A stretch of 64,000 bases of DNA from Amphirosellinia nigrospora (lineage: Eukaryota > Ascomycota > Sordariomycetes > Xylariales > Xylariaceae): assembly GCA_004123355.1 (NCBI GenBank), contig SCHM01000001.1:12472193-12536192 (forward strand). The letters are read 5' to 3'. Under the pieces are notes generated by a model. The model was not told the DNA's origin. It did not search any database and saw only the letters and a list, made by a program, of their open reading frames with translations. Both the position numbers and the translations under genes were made by a program. Positions 49,173-60,639 of the stretch are shown piece after piece; the stretch's first letter is position 1; each line of letters starts with the position of its first letter.

Positions 49173-49492
49173 ATGGTGTACACGATCGTGGTCCACCTCC
49201 GCGCTAAGCCTGGCCAAGAGAACATCGCCAAGGTCCACGCAAAGCTCAACGAGGCGTCGGCCATCTACTCGAAGGACAAGGAGACCATCTCGTGGTTCGT
49301 CATGCAGAGCGTGCACGACCCGCAGGACTTCACAATTGTGGAGAGGTACGAGAACGAGGGCAGCCAGAAATATCACCTCGAGAACCCGTACTGGAAGACA
49401 TTCGACCCGTTCGTCGTGCCCTGCTCGAGAAGCCTATGGATCTGAGGAGGTTTGAGGAACTCGCGCCTGTGGAAGGGAGGAGGTTTTGCTGA
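49173..49492 (+). CDS. ABM-domain monooxygenase-like protein
   Basis: Small protein of about 106 residues with the dimeric alpha/beta-barrel ABM fold (antibiotic biosynthesis monooxygenase, also YgiN-like quinol monooxygenases). First strand VYTIVVHLRAKPGQE, helix AKVHAKLNEASAIYSKD, central ISWFVMQSVHDPQDFTIVERYE, then KYHLENPYWKTFDPFV. The C-terminus LLEKPMDLRRFEELAPVEG lies one frame over because a run of C near 49420 is one base short. There is no signal peptide; cytosolic. The family spans heme degradation, quinone oxidation and simple stress roles, and nothing here narrows it. Single exon, start in good context (ACAACATGGTG). Confidence 0.82.
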
Positions 49493-50847
49493 AATAGTAT
49501 GAGCGGGATATTAACGATTATGCCAAGATGGAGATTTGAAAAAGGAATTTTACAATGCGTTAGCAGTCGAGAAATTGACTTACTACGAAAACAAATAGAC
49601 ATTGTTCTATTGTTACGCTGCACCTTTCATCTCTGTCTGGCTTTATGTCGTTTAGGAAGGTAGGACTTTGGCATTTGTGAAGGTTGACGCATTAAAGCGC
49701 TCTATGGTAAGTTCCAGCCCGCGAATCGTAAGACGTAGAGCAACTGTAGGAAGCTCAGCTGGCTCCATTAAGAGGGCTGAGCCTCGGGCCGGTGAGTTCT
49801 TCATTTGGAAATGAAACCTTTGGCATGCCAGCGTTACATGGCGTGATAGGGAATTGTCTTGTTGAAGACTCTATTATTCTATCTACTTAGTAAGGAATCC
49901 AGGCAACGTTCTCCTGCTGTCGCATGAAACCTGCACACGTGCGGCACAGCTCGCGAAATTTCCTGTTTCTGGTATTGAGTTCCTTGCAGCGACGTGCGGC
50001 GCAAGATATCATTAGGAGACATAAGAAGCTGGAGCTGAAAGGAACCACCTCGTCATACCTAGGTACTGTCAGGATACGCTAAGTGCGTGGGAGCAGAGGT
50101 AGTCGGAGATGAAAATCCTCCCTTGTCACGTTTGTTTGGGGGCTGTATCGAGATTATCTGTAAGCCGAACAGTCCACTCGTAAACCCTACTGGATAGGCC
50201 AAGATAATCAGCCACAAACTGGACTTTGGTTTTCAACCCCTGACAGCCTTAAAAGAAGCCAAGATATCTACACTATGGGTGTGGGCATAAGGCTTAAGCT
50301 AACCTTACCTAGACAGGCATAACGCTATCTAGCCCGGAAATATCACCAGAATACAGTAGTATATAGCAGTATATCCGCCGGTGCCTTTGTTCGCAGGGTA
50401 GGATTGTAGAGCTGTAGGTAGGGGTGTTATTAATAGTCAAGATTCAACAGGTGAAGCATCAAAACAACGTGAGTTTTCTAGTATGAAAGAACAAGCAGTG
50501 CTGATATTACCACAGTTTGCTCGGACATACAGGACAGCGAATTGAAGACCTTGTGATTTTAATCAATGAACGAGAGAGACATTGGTCTCTGGACTTCTGC
50601 TATTTGTTATTTACATGTTCTTAGCTTCGGAGCTTTCTCTGAGATGCGATCTTCTATGTATGCCAAGAGGCTTCATGCTTCAGGATGAGGCTGACTCTTA
50701 GCTTGTAATCCTATCTGCAGCTCCAGGATCGGTAAAAATGGGGCATAGAAAGTGTGGTATTTGGTCATCTTTGCCGTACTTCTGCTTCTCTTTTTGAGTG
50801 ACGTCCTGTTTACCTCGTTCTTTTTTCATTCGTTGTCTCGATATTCA
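49493..50847. other. Intergenic, about 1.35 kb
   Basis: No frame with a recognisable domain, no RNA gene, no repeat array. Precedes the kelch gene. Confidence 0.5.
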
Positions 50848-53071
50848 TGATGGTTCGTGTAGGGGCGGTCGCTGCCTCCTCGCCCCAGTACGTTCGTTTT
50901 CAGCATGTCTTTTCGTTCTTTCATTATTGCCACGGGTCATGGGCGTTCTATGTGCAGCATGTTAGACCAGAGAAGTATGTTAATTCTGAAATTCGTATGA
51001 GTAGTTCGGATTGCTGACAGTATTGAGTGTAGCTGCGATTGTTGACGACAGACTCTTCTTTTGTAGCGGAAACTACACTTTTGATGATGAAGGGCTACCT
51101 CGACATACCACGACACACCTGTACTGGATGTACTTAAACGACACAATCGATGTGTCAGGGCCCCTTGATATGACGTTACTTGGATCGGCCGACTTGCCTG
51201 ATCAGAGTCTGTACGGCGGAGTGTACCCAGATCCTGGCGGCTTTTCTGGCACCTTTTTCTACGACCACACAACACTATACCCATACGCAGGTCTTGTTGG
51301 GCCCGATGCCGCTAGTATCACTAATCAGCTCTGGGCTTTTAATACCAGCAACGATACGTGGAAATCGATATCAGTTGCAGGCGATCAGCTCTCCTTTAGC
51401 GACAATAGCGAAGGGGTTTATGCGGTCGACCCACGAACGGGAACCTCGTTCTATACTGGAGGACGGAGGGTGGCATATAATAGCACGTATAACGGCACCG
51501 TCAAGTTCCAATCATCGCCCGATAATCCGCAATGGAGTTTTAAGACAGCCATTGACGGAATGCCCGGCCCCGACATATTAAAGGGTGCTATGGTTTACGT
51601 GCGAAGGGGAAAGGCAGGCATCTTGATCGCTTTTGGCGGGTATCAGACCGCTTACCAGGGCATTGGATTCCGGGATTGGCCCTGGGATCAACGCCCTTTC
51701 AGTGATATATTCATTTACGACATCTACTCGAGCACATGGTATCCAAACGGCTCAAGGCGAATTTCCTGATCTTCGAACTGAGTTCTGTGCTGCTGTTTCT
51801 TCCGCCCAGACGATTCCAGTTTCCAGATCACTCTGCAGTACGTACACATAAGTCATCTACTCCTCATCCTCCATGCCCAAACTTGACAATATTTACTTTC
51901 ATATGATTTACCCGCTATAAAATCCCCAATAAATCCCATAATTGCTTTGGAAGTGACACTTAACTCTTGGGGTTTTATATAGCGCCGGATGGGACGGGAA
52001 AAACGGACGTGCTTTTAATGACGTTTATGTTTTGACTGTGCCGTTATTTCAATGGATCAAAGTCGCCGATTCCGACAACCCCGACCTCAACGGCCCCAAC
52101 CAGCCAGGACGAAACCGTCACAAGTGCAACATGTGGAACGAAACGTCAATGTTCGTCGTAGGAGGCGAGCTAACTCAGGGCATTGGGGAAACATCCTGGC
52201 TCACCCAGACGTGTAACCATGTAAGTCGCTCGAGTCTTTGATTGCCCCTTTTGATACGCCTAAGAGATGCGAATTGCCTTGGCAGGCATATTATACTCCT
52301 GCGATTCTTGCAAGCTCTTGGAACCTTTGGTAAATGGAAGTTACTAACTCTAGTGTTATATATAGGCATACCCCCAATCAAAGTGTTAGACACCTCGACG
52401 TACACATGGCAAACGGAGTTTAACCCGAGTCTGGGTATTCGGTACCTGAAGTGGTCACCAATGTGATTGGAGGAGAGTAAGTAAAATGCCAACTAGAACC
52501 TCAAATAATTTGACTTGCTAACTATTCAGCTACTCGGGCGGGTCGAAAATCACGCAACCGGTAGCAGGTTGGGAATCAGCCGAGTTAGGAGATATTTTCA
52601 GTTATAAAGTGGACAGAGATACATATATACCCCCGGGAGATCGACCCAAAGGCTCTATCTAGCCCAAGAAATTCCTCGACGCCGGAACATCCTTCCAACT
52701 CACAGGCCCCTTCTGATTCTCAAAAGGGTCAGAACGACAATGGCCTTAACTACGGCGCTATCGCAGGGATAGTGGTCGGCGGCGTCGCGGTCATTGCTGG
52801 TATCGCCGGCACTCTTTGGGCTATCTTTTCCCGTCGCTCGAATAGGGCAAGGCAGAAACAAATGCCAGATGAAGATCCGCCCAGCATCAGGCACATGCCA
52901 CTAGTGAAAAGATGGCATAAGCCCGAGCTGGATGCGACCGCATCGCAAAGATACGAGCTCGGCGTTGAGCATATCGTTTATGAGGTACACGGTGATGGCG
53001 TGGGAAAGTGGGATAAAACACTAGATGTTCAGCAGAAAGGGGTGTCCTCTACTTCCTTGCCATCACAGTGA
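50848..53071 (+). CDS. Kelch-repeat protein with C-terminal membrane span
   Basis: Probable cell-surface beta-propeller protein. The start is uncertain: conserved sequence begins at about 51040 (VDDRLFFCSGNYTFDDEG), and an upstream ATG at 50848-50851 may begin a leader exon. Kelch-type blades are seen through Asn-rich sequons: QLWAFNTSNDTWKSIS, GVYAVDPRTGTSFYTGG, DIFIYDIYSSTWYP, NDVYVLTVPLFQWIKV, MFVVGGELT and IKVLDTSTYTWQTEFNP. An intron before 51984 and one at about 52220-52365 are needed. The C-terminus has a Ser/Pro stalk, then a membrane span (YGAIAGIVVGGVAVIAGIAG) and a basic cytosolic tail ending STSLPSQ. Frame jumps near 51755 and 52437 are one base each. Ligand and role are unknown. 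Its layout (propeller outside, short tail inside) suggests sensing or adhesion. Confidence 0.8.
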
Positions 53072-53342
53072 GCTATAATAGTTAATAGAAATCAATCAAT
53101 CCTCAATTGCCTGCAAATGCCGCGTGACTGGTTGTAACAAGGAGTGTTACTCCCGTCAGAGAGCCAATTCCCATCAGGCGACGGATCAAGCCGGGAGTCT
53201 CCGTCGATCAGCAGCTTTGAAGAGCAGCGCCTTAAAATCGGCGGTGTAAGCTCCGCTGTTCTTTCGTATTTCCTCGCCATTTGATTGTTATTTAAACTCA
53301 AACGACGTCGCGAACCGAGCCGACCACCTCCCTTGATTGGCG

Positions 53343-54950
53343 TCAAATCACAGATTTGGCGCCACTAGCGGCTCTCCGGAGTAGCAAAGCTGCGTCCCTA
53401 CTACGGAAAGACCCAGCTGATTGAGATGCAGCGGCGCGGAGATGAGTTAAAGCAGCCGTAGTTGGCATATCAACTCCTACTAACAGCGGAATAAATGCCT
53501 TGATGTCTCCATCCGGGACAAAGAGGAGTATAACATAGAGCGTTTTCATTGAGACGCGTATGACGGCTTCCTTCCTACGCGGGTCTATGAGAATTCTCAG
53601 CGTTTCTGTCTTGAACCTTCTGAAGTTGAGTAGGTCCCAAGCATCAATTATAACCTCACGTTTATTTTTGTGAATCCAATCTAAGATATCCGTACTCCTG
53701 GGGCTTTTTATTGCCAGAGATATTATCTTGTGAAGAAAGGTAATGGGCCATTTTTCTAGCAATTTGAGATGTTCATATCTACTCGCCGGCAATTGATGAA
53801 TCACTTGTTGTAACACAGTCGTAGCCAAGTCATCAGAGATTTCGATAGGTACTTCCACACAACCGATGTAGGTATCCAACGCTTTCGGTGGTAGTAGCTA
53901 CAAAGCGGGCTCATTCCTAACAGCTCATGTAACATCTCAGAGACAGGCTTTCTGAGGTATTTTACAAGCTCATCAACGGTTCTGATCGGCGGAGAGCGAA
54001 TCATGTGTGGGCCATAGATATGAATAATTGTATGTTCAATCATTTCCGGTATTGGAAGTGTGTAATCTGGAATTAAGGCTTTGGCTCTCGTCTTAGTGCA
54101 GAGCCCGAGTAAAGCGTATATTTTATCGTGCTCGTCTGATGCTTCAGAATCTCCGAATTGTTTGAGGAGCGAGGCTAGGCTTTTCCCCTGAGTAGGGTTT
54201 ATGGTACCGTCTAAAGAGCCCAGCATTAGATCAAGGACGGCCGATACGTGTGAGTCTGTTATTGCCTTCTCGATTCGGGTGGCAATGGCAAAAAGATGGG
54301 CCGGAATCGAACTTGTTCCGCAGAAAATCGAAGCCCTACGAACACTTGCCACTTCCTGTAGAATCCATACGCGCCTGAAAAACGGGCTAAGAAGGATATA
54401 TGCTAGCCCCTCTCTCCGTCGTAACTCCAAATTATCATATTTGCCTCGCAACCTTATATGCGCTTCTTGCCAAGCAGTAACCCATCTCTTGTCATCAGCC
54501 GCCCAACGACGGCCGGCAACCTGCTTTTGAAATAGTGCTAGAAACTCCATGATGACTTGCGTGCTGGCGGTGTGGGGACTGAGATAGAATATCCGCGATC
54601 CGCGCCCTGGTAAATATGCTTCATTTGCTGGACTTGATGTCCCGCTCGAGGTCATCGTCTTGGTTGATACAGATAGCGTCAACCCACAAATAGCGATCCG
54701 AATCCGGACGACGCAAGTCATAGAGTATTTGCCACAAATTTGATGTAACAGGTAATATGCTTCCTGTGACATATATGTTCTCTCCCCTTTCTAATGCGCC
54801 CCAGGTGTATAATACGGCTTCGTACGGGATGACGTTGTCATCAAGTGTCGTATGGATGATTTCACACTCTATCACTATTCCGTCACCTTTCTGTAATCGT
54901 ACGAGACGGAATCCGGACCCTCGGAGATCTAGCTTTTGATATTCAAACAT
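53343..54950 (-). CDS. HET-domain protein, copy 1
   Basis: Heterokaryon-incompatibility (HET) domain protein, a family that controls nonself recognition and programmed cell death in fungi. The N-terminus YQKLDLRGSGFRLVRL leads into the HET core: PYEAVLYTWGALERGE (the family normally has SYTWG; here Ser is Leu), then YLWVDAICINQDDDLER, then RREGLAYILLSPFFRRVWIL, QEVASVRRASIFCG and KIYALLGLC. The C-terminal half is helical with no known domain. The span is about 535 residues. The reading frame is interrupted a few times, in line with the one-base errors found throughout the window, so I cannot say whether the gene is whole. It shares its N-terminal half closely with the HET gene at 55757-58596, so the two are tandem duplicates. 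Confidence 0.82.
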
Positions 54951-55756
54951 GGTGCCTTAAATGGTCCCTTAAATGGTATGAAGTGTAGTTGTTTTATTGT
55001 GAAGGGTTGTCACGCGCGTGGGTGTGGCGAGACGAGTGTGCTAGGTGTCGAGTAGCTCGGACACGCTGACGAGACGGTTTTTCAACATCTAATCAGAGTT
55101 AAAGCGTCGTGTAGGTTCGCGTACGACTCAAAAAACAACCTTGTTATGTCTAGAGGGTTTTTTACATTGAATCAGGCAAAAACACAGCCACTACTTTTTA
55201 ACTGCCAATTGCAACCATCCGGAGGAGTTGAGAGGGCACTCTTATTGACAGCCTACCTGCCTGCCTGCAGGTGGACGTGATAGTTCATATGTCAAGTTGC
55301 ATACAATTTGCCACCGCTTGGAGCATGGCCGGACGGTGGGCGATGAAGTCGGCCTTTAAAAATGCCTAATTGTCGCTTGCGGGCGCATTGACTGATTCAC
55401 CCAATGATATAGCTATGTCAGGCGAATGCGACATGACGAAAGCAGCACATTCGAGACAGATATGTGTGAAGCAGGTAGCTACTGTAACATACTTGATCGG
55501 GCAGTATAGACAATCATTCAGTTATCACCCCTTGCCGTTAACTCTACTATCTGCCTTACCCAAAGACGTCTCACTGAGTTTAGCAATCATATCAATCTTC
55601 GTATTAGACATAGGGATTGGTCTATATAAGAATAAAGTTCATTGCTGCTTCCTAGACTCTGTGATCTGATAATAACACTGGGGAATATTATGGTTTATCT
55701 ACACTAAATCTATCATCTTGGAGCGTCATATAAGAAAACATACCGCCACGTAGCTT
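54951..55756. other. Intergenic between the two HET genes
   Basis: About 800 bases. A 99-codon plus frame (55370-55666) with a hydrophobic C-terminal half is present but has no family match I know. A CTGC/CCTG short-repeat patch lies at 55255-55270. No other feature. Confidence 0.45.
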
Positions 55757-58596
55757 TCACCATCTCCTTTTAGGCCTTGAGCTGTCATGCCACCATTTCA
55801 GAACGAAGAACCACAGCATGATTATAGTCATAAGAGATATAATGAAAGGCCTCGAACCTATCCACACTGCAGCGATGGCTGCTATATGTATAGTAGATGG
55901 CCGCCATTCTAAAAAAGGGAAGGACAATATACCAATAGCCATAATAGGTAGACGAAAAGGCTTCAGACCCAACCCTGCGGTAATCATGGTCACCATCCAC
56001 ACCGTAGGTGACGAGTACAAGATACCGATAATCAGAAGGGATATAAGAAAAAGTCTGAAATCCATCCACACTGCAGCCATGGCTACCATATGCGCCGTAG
56101 ATGGCCACAGTTTCAGAAAAAGGAAGCCCAGCATACCGATAACCGTAAGAGATATACGAAAAGGCTTCAGACCCAGCCCTACCGTAGTCATGGCTACTAT
56201 CCGCACCGTAGATGACGACCGGTCTAGGGCAAAACACAACATACCGATAATTAGAAAAGGCATACGGTGTTTCATACCTACCCTCACCATACTCATGGCT
56301 ACTATCCGCTCTGTAGATGGCCACCAGTTCAGACTAAACGAGCACAACATATCGAGAACCGTAAGAGGCATTTGAGAAAACTCCAGAGCCCTCTTCACTG
56401 CAGCGATGGCCATTATCCACGCCATAGGCGATTTGTTAGCAGGCCACCGGTTGGTTCCAATCATGCTAATAATATGACCTACGGCGACTTCCATCTCGGT
56501 TACCTCTGCTTCTTCCTCGTTGAATTCGTGGAGCCTGTTGTTTTTTGCCGCCTCTAATAACTGCACGACACCAGGCCGTCGACCATCTATAGCTACCTGG
56601 AGTGCTGTTCGACCATCTTTATCAATAGCATTAGGGTCGGCCCCTTGTTCGAGAAGAATCGGATGACGGTATTGTTTCCAGCTCTGCTGCACAGTGTAAC
56701 GCAACTCGACCATCGCAACCAACAATATTTGCAGGATAAGCGTGCAATAAGTTGACGATATCCTGATCCTTGCGATGCAGAACGCAACTGAGGGGTTTGG
56801 CAACCGTCCTATGACGATGGTGGTTCCTTTTTCGAGTAGCCGACGAGTAGCAAGCTGGTGGCGATGATACATGGCGTAATATAATGCAACGTCGTCATCC
56901 TTGGTGTCGAAATTTTCGAGCCAGTGTTCGAGGGAAGGCTCAACCAAGCTTGCTCTCCACGTAGAACCATTATCGTGAAAAAACGCCCACCAATCGAACC
57001 CCTTAGCTTCCCGGAGATTTAGAACGACCTCGTTTGCGGCTTCTTCTTGAAGAGCCCGCGTTTTCCTCGTTCCATTCCAGGTTCATGGAACTCAATGTCT
57101 CTTTCATATCTTTATCCTTTAGCCGAGATACAAGGCCCTCTAGATAACCCCCCGATGTATGGGAAAGTAAGTAATAGAGCTTTTTGCGCTGGAACGACAC
57201 CTCAAATTCTGTACGACGTTCCTTGACCATCTCTACAATGATAATGAATCTCTTGAGGAGGTAATTATGTATACCGTAATCAACAACGCTGTTTCTCGTG
57301 AGCAGTTCCTGGGTGATGAAATCCTGGTGGCTTAAAAATGAACCGTCGAAAAATATATTTCCGTGCTGTAGCAAGAGGCTCGTCATGTCTTTGGGGTTGA
57401 ACTTGTTTGATGCTGCGGCGTCTATCATCTCTAGAGTTACATCAATTCGATGTCGCACCCGGCTCAGGAACGGTTGTGCAGATTCGACGTTCCAGAAACT
57501 CAGCATATGAATAAAAATATGTCGCATATATTCCGGAAAGCTCTCGCTTGCATGAAAATCCAAGTCCAGGTCCTTGAAAAACTGATGAATATGAGGTGTC
57601 TCAACTGTTGATAACCATTTTGGCGGTGGATTAAGATCTCTAGTCACCAGGTGTCTAATGGTAGCACGTATAATGGCCGGCTCGGTCTCCGTATAATTCG
57701 GAACTATATCTTCCCAAACAGCCTGGTCGTTACATAGTCCAAGTAACGCAAATATCTTGTCACGTGGAATCGATGCTTCTGACCGACAATAATCGACTAA
57801 GACTGGGAAAAGAGCTCCGTCTCGAGGTTTGCGTGAAGTCTTGCTAGTGGAGTAGGCATGAGCCTAAAGACAGCGCTAGAGTGGCTGTCCAAGTTGATTT
57901 CTAGTAACATCGGGCTTATAGCGAAGATTGGGACGGGAATAGAGTATGTGCCGCAGCATAATGACGCCGTGCGAGCATTTGCAACCTCTTGCAAGACCAG
58001 ACTCTGCGAAACCAAGGTCGCCTTAGGAGTTCCCGGAGACCCCATTTTAGCGTAGGGTCTGGACTGTTGCCATAGCGCTTGCGAAGGTCAAACTGTGCCC
58101 TTCCCCAGGCGTTCTTACACCTTTCGTCTCCGGGCACCCAGTGGCTACCTAGGACGTGGCGCCGAAAGAGGGAGAGAGAATCCATAAGCATACCGATATT
58201 CTCGGTCGCCTCCCCAAGGTAGAAGAGCACGCCTTCGGCATTACTGTAAATGCGTTGCATTCGTCGGACCTGGTGGCCGCGTTCTAGATCGTCATCTTGA
58301 TTGATCGATATAGCATCAATCCAGAGATAGCGATCTGTTTTAGGATCACGTAGATCATTTAGCAAACTCCGCAGGTTAGTCGTAACCCTGAAATGTCGTC
58401 CCTCGACTTTGATACTGGATTCTTTGACTAATGTGCCCCAGGTATAGGAGACGGCTTCATAAGGAATGGCATTCTCGTCAAGGGTAGTATTTATGAGCTC
58501 ACACTCTATTTCTTCGCCTTCAGCCCCTTTGAAAAGACGCACGAGACGGAAAGCAGAGCTCCTCAAGTCTACCTGTTGGTATTCATAAGTATCCAT
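55757..58596 (-). CDS. HET-ankyrin protein with hydrophobic tandem repeats, copy 2
   Basis: Second HET paralogue, about 945 residues if continuous. HET core: YQQVDLRSSAFRLVRL, PYEAVSYTWGTLVKES, YLWIDAISINQDDDLER, GHQVRRMQRIYSNAEGV and WFRRVW. Then helical sequence (to about 57000) with EMIDAAASNKFNPKDM and LLLQHG, a pattern found in fungal signalling repeats. Ankyrin units follow at about 56560-56900 (LLEQGADPNAIDKDGRTALQ, VAIDGRRPGVVQLL). The C-terminus (55757-56400) is built of 36-37-residue hydrophobic units, each with a PSTxxIVAMAAV core and a GMLxF helix. The frame is interrupted several times, matching the window-wide pattern, so integrity cannot be judged. HET plus ankyrin is known; I do not know a described family with this membrane-like repeat tail. 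Confidence 0.75.
55818..56450 (-). repeat. Tandem 108-111-base units (membrane-like protein repeat)
   Basis: A recurring ATACCGATAA-like word marks unit starts on the plus strand at 55818, 55929, 56022, 56133, 56241 and 56349, so spacings are 111, 93, 111, 108 and 108. The short unit has lost 18 bases (six codons). Alternate units resemble each other more than neighbours: 55929 and 56133 share GAAAAGGCTTCAGACCCA, and 55818 and 56022 share TATCCACACTGCAGC-like sequence. This gives a two-unit higher-order period of about 204. All lengths are multiples of three. They lie at the C-terminal end of HET copy 2. Confidence 0.88.
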
Positions 58597-59650
58597 ATCC
58601 TAGGATCTGCTTAGTATAGATAGCGTTATAGACCTAAGAAATCTATCATGGGATTAGTTTAACCCATTCTGGCCAGATGATGACCTACCTGTGATCTCTG
58701 CTAACTCAAATAAGGGATAAAGGTAGATGCGAAGACGGTTGTATTCTTATTCGGTTTCAAATACGCCGTATGAATAAAGCCGGAAGTACTCAAAGTTTGT
58801 CGTTGTTTTATAGAAGATCATATACAGATCACATCGTTTGTGATAATGCTTTCCGCAACGAAGCTTGGTAAGGAAGCCTTGACGGCTGCCTCAAGATAAA
58901 GATAGTAGAATTCTAGCCGCTGGTGTGGCTGAGTTGTTGCACTGCATGCGACGTGTCAGGCGCGATACTACGTCAATATATACGTGCAAAGCCTCGCGGA
59001 AAGCCACTCAAGGGGTGGACGATCTTCGAGAATAGCATTTAACGTAAAGTGCTTTTAGGCAAGCATATTTTTATGCGCGCGTACGAAAGAAGAACAAAAA
59101 AGATAGAAATTGTCTCTCTGCAAATAGTCTGCCCATTCTACAACTGATCCTATCACGCGGCACTTGCCATAGCAAACCTCGCGACATGTTAATATCTATG
59201 TGATAGGATAACTGCCAACACTAAAATTGAGTTGAAGTTATCAATTGGCAATAATAAGTACAGCTGGAGAAACTGCTTCCGACATTGTCCTACTTGCCAT
59301 ATGCGGGTTACTATCCCGATTCCGATTATCTCAGCCGTTTGTTAACGAATTTTGAGACCCAGAACATGCAAAGAAAGCACCCAATCACACGGAGGGAAGT
59401 TCACTACCTACGTTCGTGAAAGTTATTCACTATAGCTTGTGCGTAATTATAATCGACACTATTAGACATACTTCGCATGTTAGCGTTTCTGGATATTTAT
59501 GGAATATGAAACCTCTCCAAGATTCAAGTCAAGCCGGAATGCAATAGAAGAAGAAATACATTAGCTAAGTGGTCCATACGTCAAGAAGTTGCGAACGAAA
59601 AATTACACATGACACAAAAAATGCTATGTTTAAATATTTGAATTTCATAC
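58597..59650. other. Intergenic, about 1.05 kb
   Basis: AT-rich promoter region of HET copy 2 and 3' flank of the amidase gene. No frame with a domain and no RNA gene seen. Confidence 0.5.
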
Positions 59651-60045
59651 TCATTTTGGCACATCCGGCTCGTCGAAGCGGATCTTGCCCTCATTCACAT
59701 CAGGATAGACATCAAACCGCCTCTGCGACGTAATGGGATATTCTTCCTCGTCTCCTCGATCTTGGCGCCATCCAGCTCCCAGGTCACAATAGTCTCGCTC
59801 TCCTCGGCCTCAACAACCACCTGCGCCATGGGGTCGACAATCAAACTATGACCCCAGGCATGGTAAGTGGCGCCCATGTCGCGCGCGGGGCTGCACAGCG
59901 CAACGTAACACTGGTTATCCATGGCGCGGGCCTGCCCTTGCAGCCGCCAGTGCAGCGGGCCGGTGGTGAGGTTAAAGGCGCCGGGATAGATGAGGGCGAA
60001 GGCGCCGCGGCGCGCCGCGATCATGGCGAGCTCGGGGAACCGCAC

Positions 60046-60076
<31 letters not shown>

Positions 60077-60609
60077 TACCCCGGCAGGTCCACCAGCGTC
60101 AGCTTGTTCCCGGCCGTCAGCACGTCGCTCTCGCGAAACGTGATCTTGCCGGGGATGTCGATGTCGAACAGGTGCACCTTGCGGTGGCTGGCCAGCAGCG
60201 CGCCGTCGGGCCCGAAGGTGAGCGACGTGTTGTAGTACTTCTTCTCCGCCTCTCCCTCGCCCTCGGCCTCGGGGATCGAGCCGCCGACTAGGAAGACCTT
60301 CGCCTCGGCCGCCATGGAGGATAGCGCGTGGAAGGACGGCGACTGCTCGCGCGAGGGCGGCGAGGGGAGCAGGTTTTCGGCGTACGAGGGGAAGTAGTCG
60401 CAGCCGTAGGGCGAGTTGAAGCACTCGGGCAGCACGACGAGGTTCGCGCCGGCGCCGGCGGCCTCGAGCACCTTGTCGCGCGCGTGGGCGAGGTTTGCCG
60501 CCTTATCGGCCCCGCTGGCGAGCTGGACGCACGCCAGCTTGATGGGTTTCTGGAGAACCCGCGATGGCGGGTTGATGTAGCCATGGTGCGCGCGACAGCT
60601 GGGTGTGCA
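59651..60609 (-). CDS. NIT3: Omega-amidase / Nit2-like hydrolase
   Basis: Nitrilase-superfamily amidase related to human NIT2 and yeast Nit3, which hydrolyses alpha-ketoglutaramate and ketosuccinamate, clearing products of glutamine transamination. The catalytic triad is visible: Glu in VVLPECFNSPYG, Lys in SHRKVHLFDIDIPG, Cys in AICYDVRFPE. The natural start is probably the ATG in a CACCATGG context at 60583-60585 region (MATSTR, then SRVLQKPIKLACVQLASGAD after a one-base loss); an in-frame ATG at 60639 gives a longer form. The C-terminus QRRFDVYPDVNEGKIRFDEP ends in VPK at 59651; it is reached only if one C of a run near 59727 is restored, since otherwise the frame stops at 59695. About 300 residues, GC-rich, single exon. 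Head-to-tail with the fRMsr gene (both minus). Confidence 0.9.
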
Positions 60610-60639
60610 AGGATGGGGTTGATTCGCGCAAGCCGGCAA

